Shown here: in pieces, positions 57,571 to 64,000 of the stretch
Layout: every line of letters begins with the position of its first letter
How positions within the stretch are numbered: position 1 is the stretch's first letter
Origin: Sphingopyxis sp. JAI108
GTDB lineage: Bacteria > Pseudomonadota > Alphaproteobacteria > Sphingomonadales > Sphingomonadaceae
Assembly (NCBI RefSeq): GCF_013410105.1
Contig: NZ_JACCCJ010000002.1
Coordinates: 310,001 to 374,000, forward strand
Direction: 5' to 3'
DNA: 64,000 nucleotides
Program-made: the position numbers and the translations under genes
The notes under the pieces: model-generated
Database searches by the model: none
Seen by the model: the letters and a program-made list of their open reading frames with translations, nothing else
What the model was told of the DNA's origin: nothing

Positions 57571-58830
57571 ATGGGAATCGCGAAATTCTGGCAGCGCCTT
57601 CGTGGGAGCGAGCAGATCATGGTCGCGGCTGCGGCCGGCTTCGTCCTGTTCCTGCTGTGGGCGAGCATCGCGCGCGTTGACGAGGTGTCGCGCGGGCAGG
57701 GGCGCGTAATCCCTTCGTCGAAGGTGCAGATCATCCAGTCGTCCGAACCGTCGACGATCCGCGAAATCCTCGTCCGGTCGGGGCAAACGGTGAAGAAGGG
57801 ACAATTGCTCGTTCGCCTCGACAATACGACATCGCAGTCCGAACTCGGCCAGCTCGAAACCGAAAACGCCCGTCTCGCACAGCGCGCCGCGCGCCTTGCG
57901 GGCGAAGGCGGCAGCGGCGCGGCTTGCGCCGGGGCCGATTGCGGCGACGAAGCGCGCCTTGCCCAGGTGCGGCGTTCGTCGCTGCAAAGCCAGCTCGCCG
58001 CGCTGTCCGCCAGCGTCGAACAGCGCCGCCGCGACATGGGCGAAGCGCAGGCCACCGCCTCGTCGCTCGAAAGCAGCCTGCGCCTCGCGCGCCAACAGGT
58101 CGCGATGCTCGAACCGCTCGCGGCAAAGGGCGTCGTGCCGCAGACCGAGCTGTTGACCGCGCAGCGCGAGGTCGTCGATATCCAGGGCCGGCTGGCCGCC
58201 GCGCGCCAGGCGATCTCGCGCTCGCAGGCGGCGGTGCGCGAAGCCGGCGCCGAGGTGCAGCGCGCACGCTTCGATTTCCAGCAGGAGGCGCTCAACGAAC
58301 GCAGCCAGCTGACGACGAAGATGGCGGTCAACGAGGAAACGATCCGCGGCGCCGAGGGCCGGCTTGCGCGGTCCGAAATCCGCTCGCCGGCGCGCGGCGT
58401 CGTCAACGACCTGCTCGTCAACACACTCGGCGGCTATGTGAACGCGGGTGAACAGATCATGCAGATTGTGCCCTTGGGCGACAAATTGCTGATCGAGACG
58501 CGCGTTACGCCGCGCGACATCGCCTTCATCAAGGTCGGCGATCCCGCGAACGTCAAGGTCACGGCCTATGATTTCTCGATCTATGGCGGCCTCAACGGCA
58601 AGGTCGTGCGCGTGTCGGCCGACAGTATCTATGACGAGGTCGAGCGGCAGGCCTATTTCACCGTCGTCGTCGAAACGTCGAACAGCTATCTGACCTCGAA
58701 CGGCCGGCGCCTGCCGATCACTCCGGGCATGCTATGCGATGTCGAGATCGTGACCGGCAAAAAGTCGGTGCTGAGCTATTTGCTGAAACCGGTCTTGAAG
58801 GTCAGCGGATCGGCGCTCACCGAACGCTGA
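57571..58830 (+). CDS. HlyD-family type I secretion adaptor (LapC-like)
   Basis: 419 residues. One inner-membrane helix (about 14-31), a lipoyl half with VDEVSRGQGRVIPSSKVQIIQS, long coiled-coil (about 85-270) and a closing half with LAR-EIRSPARGVV and PRDIAFIKVG. This is the periplasmic adaptor joining the ABC transporter to the TolC-like channel. The last 55 bases overlap the convergent end of the LapG-like gene. Confidence 0.92.
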   Translation: MGIAKFWQRLRGSEQIMVAAAAGFVLFLLWASIARVDEVSRGQGRVIPSSKVQIIQSSEPSTIREILVRSGQTVKKGQLLVRLDNTTSQSELGQLETENARLAQRAARLAGEGGSGAACAGADCGDEARLAQVRRSSLQSQLAALSASVEQRRRDMGEAQATASSLESSLRLARQQVAMLEPLAAKGVVPQTELLTAQREVVDIQGRLAAARQAISRSQAAVREAGAEVQRARFDFQQEALNERSQLTTKMAVNEETIRGAEGRLARSEIRSPARGVVNDLLVNTLGGYVNAGEQIMQIVPLGDKLLIETRVTPRDIAFIKVGDPANVKVTAYDFSIYGGLNGKVVRVSADSIYDEVERQAYFTVVVETSNSYLTSNGRRLPITPGMLCDVEIVTGKKSVLSYLLKPVLKVSGSALTER

Positions 58831-59831
58831 TCGTTCAGCGCCAGTGTGTAACTCTTTTCCGACGCGGGGAGGGCGGCAAGGTCCGGCGACGGCTGCGCGC
58901 CGCGATAGGCGTGGACCCAGCGGCGGTTGCCGCTGAACGACAGCACCGGGCGCACCGCATTGGCCTGGCTCCCGTCGTAAAGCCGGTCGGTCACATTATC
59001 GAGCACCAGCTTGCCGGCATCGGTCTGGACGAGCAGGAAGGCATGGTCGGCGTTGGCGGCAAGATCGCGGAGCAGCACCAGCTTCATCCGCTCGGCATCG
59101 ACTCCCGCGGCGCGCAGCATCTGCATCTTCAGGATCGCGAAATCCTCGCAGTCGCCCTTGCCGCGCGCGATCGTTTGCTCGGCGGTCGCCCAGAAATCGC
59201 GCTGGCGGTAATTGCGGTCGTCGCCGACATAGGCGATCTCGCGGTTGACCCACTGGTTGACGCGCGCGAGCAACTCGGGCTCGGCGAGGCCCGGCGAGGC
59301 GTTGGCGCTGCGAAGCTTGCCCTGCATCAGCGCCGCGGGCGCGGCGCGGCGGACGCGGTTCCAGCGGGCGTCGAAGCGCGTGCGCCTGACGGGGATCGCG
59401 CGCGTGCCGAGTTCGGACGCCGCGTCGGCTTCGGCCAAGGAGGGAAGGATAGAGGGGGCGCTGCAGCCGGTGGCGGGAAGCGCGAAGGAAATAGGGCGCT
59501 GACTTGCGGGTTCGAGCGCCCGCTGGACGGGCGTCCCGGCGAGGCCCGCGGTAACCGGCACGGCGGTCGTTTCCGCTCCCTGCTCCGCCCGGATACGGTC
59601 GAGCGCGCTCGGCGCGCCGCCCAATATGGCGCGCGAAATATCGGCGGGAGCCTGCGTCCCCGCATGGCTCGCGGCGACGCTGCACGCCGCCTTGCCGCCC
59701 GCCAACGTCTTCACGTTGAGCAGCTTGGGCGATGCATGGACGGCGGTTGGCGTCATCGCCGCGGCCGCCATCACGATGGCGACAGGAAGCCACCGCGACT
59801 CGCCGTAGACAGGATGGGCAGACTTGCTCAT
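58776..59831 (-). CDS. LapG-like periplasmic transglutaminase-fold cysteine protease
   Basis: 351 residues. A signal peptide (about 1-33, ending TAVHA), a variable region of about 140 residues, then a BTLCP domain with the catalytic triad visible as Cys228 (GKGDCEDFA), His263 (ADHAFLLV) and Asp278 (LVLDNVTD). The LapG family cuts adhesins at a di-alanine after the retention module and releases biofilm. It is convergent with the secretion operon, a common arrangement of adhesin proteases. No LapD-like receptor is found here. It could be an unrelated family member, but position argues for the adhesin. Confidence 0.85.
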   Translation of the reverse strand: MSKSAHPVYGESRWLPVAIVMAAAAMTPTAVHASPKLLNVKTLAGGKAACSVAASHAGTQAPADISRAILGGAPSALDRIRAEQGAETTAVPVTAGLAGTPVQRALEPASQRPISFALPATGCSAPSILPSLAEADAASELGTRAIPVRRTRFDARWNRVRRAAPAALMQGKLRSANASPGLAEPELLARVNQWVNREIAYVGDDRNYRQRDFWATAEQTIARGKGDCEDFAILKMQMLRAAGVDAERMKLVLLRDLAANADHAFLLVQTDAGKLVLDNVTDRLYDGSQANAVRPVLSFSGNRRWVHAYRGAQPSPDLAALPASEKSYTLALNDQRSVSADPLTFKTGFSK

Positions 59832-59917
59832 GCCGCCCGCTTTGCCGGGGCGAAGTGAGAATCTGCTTCATGGTCATGGTAAACAGTGCGTTCACCATGA
59901 TTGGCGCAGCGTAGAGA

Positions 59918-60439
59918 CTAATGCCGCGGTTTGAGCGTGAGCGGGAGGCTGGCGGTGACCAGCACGACTTCCGCCGCGGTGGCGGCGACCGACTGGTTGA
60001 GCTGCCCGGCCGCGTCGCGAAACGCCCGCGCCAGTGCGTTGTCGGGCACGATGCCGAGGCCGACCTCGTTGGCGACGAGGATCAGCGTGCCCTCGAAACG
60101 GCCGATCGCATCGCATAATTGCTGCCCGGCGCGCGCGATATTTGCGTCGGCGAGCAGCAGGTTCGACACCCAGAGCGTCAGGCAGTCGACGAGCACGACG
60201 GCTCCTTCTCCATTCATGGCATCGATTGCGGCGGGCAGTTCGCGCGGCGCCTCGACCGTCGTCCAGCGCATATCGCGGTCGGCGCGATGGCGCGCGATGC
60301 GCTCGCGCATCTCGTCGTCGAAGGCTTCGGCGGTCGCGACGAAGACGGGGTTCGCCCCGGCCGCCTCGGCGCGCGCCTGCGCATAGCGGCTCTTGCCCGA
60401 CCGCGCGCCGCCGAGCACGAACAGCGACGGCTCGCTCAT
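59918..60439 (-). CDS. cobU: Adenosylcobinamide kinase/guanylyltransferase
   Basis: 173 residues, normal length. The P-loop [38 protein letters not shown] and [19 protein letters not shown] are all CobU/CobP signatures. It phosphorylates and GMP-activates adenosylcobinamide. The start overlaps the cobQ stop by 4 bases. Confidence 0.95.
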   Translation of the reverse strand: MSEPSLFVLGGARSGKSRYAQARAEAAGANPVFVATAEAFDDEMRERIARHRADRDMRWTTVEAPRELPAAIDAMNGEGAVVLVDCLTLWVSNLLLADANIARAGQQLCDAIGRFEGTLILVANEVGLGIVPDNALARAFRDAAGQLNQSVAATAAEVVLVTASLPLTLKPRH

Positions 60440-61893
60440 CCGCCGATCCCCGCGATCCGCAGCATCGCGTCAACATCGGCGTAGCGCGCGAACTCGGCGG
60501 CGATATCGTCGAGCGCGGTGTCGACATCGGCGGCATAATCGCGTCCGCTTGCCGTGACATCGATCCGCGCGAGTAGCGCGCGGCGCAGGTCGGCCGACGC
60601 GAACAGGCCATGCAGATAGGAGCCGATCACGCGGCCCGCTGGATCGATCGCGCCGTCCTCTGCGCCATCCTCGAGCATCGCCATGCGCCGCGCCGCACCG
60701 GGGCCGCGCGTTTCGCCCATGTGCATTTCATAGCCTTCCACCGGCGCACCCAATGCGGTGCCGCGCACGCGGCGCAATATTTTCGCGGGCGAGAGTGTCG
60801 TTTCGACATCGAGCAGGCCCAGCCCCTCGACCTCGGCAGGTGCGCCTTCGATCCCCAGCGGATCGGCGATCCGGCGCCCGAGCATCTGATATCCGCCGCA
60901 CAGTCCGACGATCAGCCCGCCGCGCCGGTGGTGCGCCCGGATGTCGATATCCCAGCCCTCGGCGCGCAGCGCGGCGAGGTCGGCGATCGTCGCTTTCGAT
61001 CCCGGCAGCACGATCATTGCCGCCTCGGCGGGAATCGGCCGCCCCGGCGGCACCATCACGACCTCGACTCCGGGTTCGAGCTTCAGCGGATCGAGATCGT
61101 CGAAATTCGATATGCGCGGCAGGATCGGGCAGGCGATCAGCTTGCGCCCCTCCTGCGGGTCGGCGGCGCGGTCGAGGATCACCGCGTCCTCGCTTGGCAA
61201 GCGCGCCGCCGCGCTCAGCCAGGGAATGACGCCCAGCCCCGGCCAGCCGCTCCGCCGCTCGATCGCGCGATAGCCGTCCTCGAACAGCGCGGGGTCGCCG
61301 CGGAACTTGTTGATCAGAAAACCGCGGATCATCGCTGCGTCGTCGGGCTCGATCACCGCGCGCGTCCCGACGACCGACGCGATTACGCCGCCGCGGTCGA
61401 TATCGCCGATCAGCACGACGGGCACGTTCGCGGCGCGCGCGAAGCCCATGTTGGCGATGTCGCCCGCGCGCAGGTTGATCTCGGCCGGCGATCCGGCGCC
61501 TTCGACGATGATAATGTCGCACTGGCGCCGCAGCCTGTCATGGCTTTCGAGCACCTCGGCCATCAGCGCGCCCCGCGCCTCGCGGAAATTGCCGCTGCCC
61601 AATGTGCCGCGCACCCGTCCGTGGACGATCAGTTGCGACGTGCGGTCGGCCTGCGGCTTCAGCAGCACGGGGTTCATGTCGCTGTGCGGCTCCGCGCGGC
61701 ACGCCAGCGCCTGCAGCGCCTGCGCGCGCCCGATCTCACCGCCGTCGGCGGTGACCGCGGCATTGTTCGACATATTCTGCGGTTTGAATGGAAGTACGCG
61801 AAGGTCGCGATTGGTCAGACAGCGGCACAGCGCCGCGACGAGCACCGACTTGCCGACATCGGACCCCGTACCCTGCAGCATCAGCGCAGCCAT
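60436..61893 (-). CDS. cobQ: Cobyric acid synthase
   Basis: 485 residues. An amidotransferase with the ATP-binding opening [38 protein letters not shown] and the glutamine-hydrolysing site [10 protein letters not shown] (Cys), plus a late YEMHMG stretch. It amidates four side chains of the corrin ring. The ATG at 61893 begins [10 protein letters not shown]; upstream codons are not conserved. It overlaps cbiB by 13 bases. Confidence 0.95.
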   Translation of the reverse strand: MAALMLQGTGSDVGKSVLVAALCRCLTNRDLRVLPFKPQNMSNNAAVTADGGEIGRAQALQALACRAEPHSDMNPVLLKPQADRTSQLIVHGRVRGTLGSGNFREARGALMAEVLESHDRLRRQCDIIIVEGAGSPAEINLRAGDIANMGFARAANVPVVLIGDIDRGGVIASVVGTRAVIEPDDAAMIRGFLINKFRGDPALFEDGYRAIERRSGWPGLGVIPWLSAAARLPSEDAVILDRAADPQEGRKLIACPILPRISNFDDLDPLKLEPGVEVVMVPPGRPIPAEAAMIVLPGSKATIADLAALRAEGWDIDIRAHHRRGGLIVGLCGGYQMLGRRIADPLGIEGAPAEVEGLGLLDVETTLSPAKILRRVRGTALGAPVEGYEMHMGETRGPGAARRMAMLEDGAEDGAIDPAGRVIGSYLHGLFASADLRRALLARIDVTASGRDYAADVDTALDDIAAEFARYADVDAMLRIAGIGG

Positions 61894-62816
61894 GCCGCGC
61901 CCCCCGCGCTCAGCCACAGGAGCAGGCAGGCGCGCAAATAGACGGCGAGCGCGCGGTCGATATCACCGCCGCCTGCGTCGCTGGCCCCATCGCCGATCCA
62001 TGGCTTGTCGTGCATCACCCCGTCATAGGCGACCGGGCCCGCCAGCCGAAGCCCCAACGCGCCCGCCATCGCCGCTTCGGGCCAGCCCGCGTTGGGCGAG
62101 GCGTGATTGCGCGCGTCGCGCCACATGATGCGCCATCCGCCGCCGACGATACACAGAAGCAGCCCCGACAGCCGCGCGGGAATCCAGTTCGCGAGATCGT
62201 CCGTGCGGGCCGCCGCCCAGCCGAAGGCGCGCCAGCGGTCCTCGCGATGGCCGATCAGGCTGTCTGCGGTGTTCGCCGCCTTATACGCCCATACGCCCGG
62301 CAGGCCGAAGATCAGCAGCCAGAAAAGCGGCGCGGCGACCCCGTCGCAAAAGCTTTCGGCAAGGCTTTCGATCGCGGCGCGCGCGACCCCGGCTTCGCCC
62401 AGCGCGGCGGTGTCGCGGCCGACGATCATCCCGACGGCCGCGCGGGCACCGGGCAGGTCGCCGGCATCGATCCGCTCGCCGACCGCGCGGACATGATCGA
62501 ACAGACTGCGCTGCGCAAGCGCCGGCCAAACGAGGATCGCGACGGTAATCCAGCCCCATGCCCCGAAGCGCGCGAGCAGCAGCGTCTGGACTGCGAGGCC
62601 GGCGCCGCCCGTGCCGAACAACAGCAAGCCAAGCGCCAAAGCACCCAGCGCGCGCCGCCTGGCAAAGCCATATTCGGCCCGGTTCCACCGCGCCTCGCAG
62701 CCGGCGATGATCCGCGCGAACAGCCCGACCGGATGGCCGACGCGTCGATAGAGCGCGCGCGGCCAGCCGAGCGCCGCGTCGAGCGCGAGCGCGGTGAGCG
62801 CGACGGGCTCAGCCAC
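61881..62816 (-). CDS. cbiB: Adenosylcobinamide-phosphate synthase (CbiB/CobD type)
   Basis: 311 residues with several membrane helices. [59 protein letters not shown] and the late [16 protein letters not shown] and [12 protein letters not shown] stretches identify the family, which attaches aminopropanol to cobyric acid. A GTG at 62816 overlaps the cobC stop by 8 bases and fits the usual start; the longer frame is not conserved. Confidence 0.93.
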   Translation of the reverse strand: MAEPVALTALALDAALGWPRALYRRVGHPVGLFARIIAGCEARWNRAEYGFARRRALGALALGLLLFGTGGAGLAVQTLLLARFGAWGWITVAILVWPALAQRSLFDHVRAVGERIDAGDLPGARAAVGMIVGRDTAALGEAGVARAAIESLAESFCDGVAAPLFWLLIFGLPGVWAYKAANTADSLIGHREDRWRAFGWAAARTDDLANWIPARLSGLLLCIVGGGWRIMWRDARNHASPNAGWPEAAMAGALGLRLAGPVAYDGVMHDKPWIGDGASDAGGGDIDRALAVYLRACLLLWLSAGGAAWLR

Positions 62817-63777
62817 GGCCAAGCGCGGCGTCGAGCCGCGCGAGCGCCGCGGCGTCGGCGGGCAGGCCGAGACGCAGCCAGCGCGGCTGCTCGGCAAAGG
62901 GGCGGGTGAGGATCGCGCGCCGGGCGAGATGCTCGAACAGGGCGCGCGCGTCGTCGGCCTCGATCAGGCGGAAGAGGGGACAGGCGCCCGCCGGGCGATA
63001 ACCATGTCGCGCCAGCATCGCATCGAGCGCCGCAGCGTCATCGGGGAGGCGACGCCGCGTCGCGGCGATCCACCCGGAATCGACATAGGCGGCGGTGCCC
63101 ATCGCGATGGCCGCTTGGGACAAGGGCCATGCGCCGAGCCGCGCTCGCAGCGCCGCGACGATCACCTGCGGGGCGAGGACGAAACCGAGCCGCACCCCCG
63201 CAAGGCCGAAGAATTTGCCGAACGATCGAAAGACGATCAGCCTTTGCGCGTCATCGACCGCCGCCGCGACGCTCTGCGCCGGGTCGGCGTCGGCAAAGGC
63301 CTCATCGACGAGCAGCCAGCCGTCGCGGGGGTCGAGCAATTCGCGGATCGCTTCGGCGGCGATGGTGCGCCCGTCGGGATTGTTGGGGTTGGCGAGGATC
63401 AAATGCCCTGCGGCGCCCGGCGCGTCGTCGCGGTCGGTCGCTATGCTGTCCGGAATCATCTCACCATGCGTGCGATATCCGGGAACGACATGGCGTGCGG
63501 CGCCCCCGATCAGCGCGCCGACAAGGCGCAACCCGATCTCGCTGCCCGGCACTGCGCAGACGTAACGCGGATCGACCCCGAAACAGGCGGCGGCGTTGGC
63601 TTCGAGCTGTGCGAGGGCCTCGGGCTCGGGCAATCGCCGCCAGTCGAACACCATGCTCGCGGCGCCTGGCCAGGGATGCGGGTTGAGACCCGTCGACAGG
63701 TCGATCCAGTCGCCTTCGCCGAAATGGCGCTTCGCGGCTTCGATGCCCCCGCCATGCCAGATCCACCGATCGTTCAT
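62809..63777 (-). CDS. cobC: Threonine-phosphate decarboxylase CobC/CobD type
   Basis: 322 residues, a PLP fold type I enzyme: IDLSTGLNPHPWPG, the AVPGSEIGLRL region, NPNNPDGRT, WLLVDEAFADAD and FRSFGKFFGLAGVRLGF with the PLP lysine. It supplies aminopropanol phosphate for the cobalamin loop. (Naming of CobC and CobD differs between pathways.) The ATG at 63777 overlaps the cobS stop by 4 bases. Confidence 0.93.
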   Translation of the reverse strand: MNDRWIWHGGGIEAAKRHFGEGDWIDLSTGLNPHPWPGAASMVFDWRRLPEPEALAQLEANAAACFGVDPRYVCAVPGSEIGLRLVGALIGGAARHVVPGYRTHGEMIPDSIATDRDDAPGAAGHLILANPNNPDGRTIAAEAIRELLDPRDGWLLVDEAFADADPAQSVAAAVDDAQRLIVFRSFGKFFGLAGVRLGFVLAPQVIVAALRARLGAWPLSQAAIAMGTAAYVDSGWIAATRRRLPDDAAALDAMLARHGYRPAGACPLFRLIEADDARALFEHLARRAILTRPFAEQPRWLRLGLPADAAALARLDAALGRG

Positions 63778-64000
63778 GCGAAATGCGCCAGCACCAGCGC
63801 GGCTGCGAGGAGCAGGCTTTCGCCGATCTCGATGCCCGCGCCATGCCCGTCGCCCGAAATCCCGCCGATCCGGCGCATCAGCCACCAGCCCCAGAAAAGG
63901 AAGACGAGCGGCGCGGCGAGCAGCGACGGCGATACCCACGCCGCCGCGACGAGCAGCAGGGCCCAGATCAGCAAATCGGCCGGACGCACCACATTGCGGA
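63774..64000 (-). CDS. cobS: Cobalamin synthase CobS, C-terminal part (rest outside window)
   Basis: About 75 residues are present. Two hydrophobic stretches flank GGISGDGHGAGIEIGES, the GG-GD--GA motif near the end of CobS (adenosylcobinamide-GDP ribazoletransferase), an inner-membrane enzyme that joins the nucleotide loop. The 5' end lies beyond the right edge. Confidence 0.85.
   Translation of the reverse strand, partial: RNVVRPADLLIWALLLVAAAWVSPSLLAAPLVFLFWGWWLMRRIGGISGDGHGAGIEIGESLLLAAALVLAHFA

Noticed and set aside
59832..64000. Cobalamin riboswitch for the cob genes
   Set aside because: None of the visible gaps has room; the operon start lies beyond the right edge.

Overview
The window reads as chromosomal DNA of a high-GC sphingomonad (Alphaproteobacteria, Sphingomonadales; Sphingopyxis or a close relative fits best). 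This rests on codon and base use, recognisable Rsh, FtsK, LolA and RibA variants, a CC_3452-type small protein, the scattered intergenic inverted repeats typical of this group, and an ectoine cluster. The genus is inference; no rRNA is present. Coding density is high. One tRNA (Gly-GCC) is present; no CRISPR array, prophage or transposase gene was seen.

1-3996: the 3' end of putA (proline catabolism), a CcmI-like TPR membrane protein on the minus strand, and gdhA. 4046-13784: the most unusual block, four consecutive plus-strand genes for a pentaheme cytochrome, a lipoprotein with two GlcG/HbpS-type domains, a predicted outer-membrane beta-barrel, and a 1425-residue decaheme cytochrome ending in LVIVD-type propeller repeats. 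It looks like an uncharacterised porin-cytochrome route for moving electrons across the cell envelope.

13825-29484: mostly housekeeping and regulation: rsh (with a 264-bp inverted-repeat element at its 5' end), a glycosyltransferase, an HxlR regulator, a LytS/LytTR two-component pair, ribA-xth, lolA, ftsK, ubiH, a sigma-like factor, a Lon-N domain protein and a YbbN-type thioredoxin. A structured stretch with its own terminator near 22410-22560 may encode a small RNA. tRNA-Gly is at 29677-29751.

29816-37822: osmoadaptation. ectA-ectB-ectC-ectD-ask on the minus strand run straight into two major-facilitator genes, with a divergent MarR-type regulator (EctR-like). The divergent gap holds a good promoter and a palindrome.

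37819-59831: a biofilm-adhesin locus. A PilZ (c-di-GMP) protein is divergent from a 4438-residue repeat adhesin. This is followed by an OmpA-like protein, a TolC-type channel, a type I secretion ATPase, a SleB-type cell-wall hydrolase, an HlyD-type adaptor and, convergent, a LapG-like cysteine protease. Together they resemble a Lap system (secretion, surface retention, proteolytic release), but no LapD-like receptor lies in the window.

59918-64000: five overlapping genes of the late cobalamin pathway (cobU, cobQ, cbiB, cobC, cobS partial), all minus strand.
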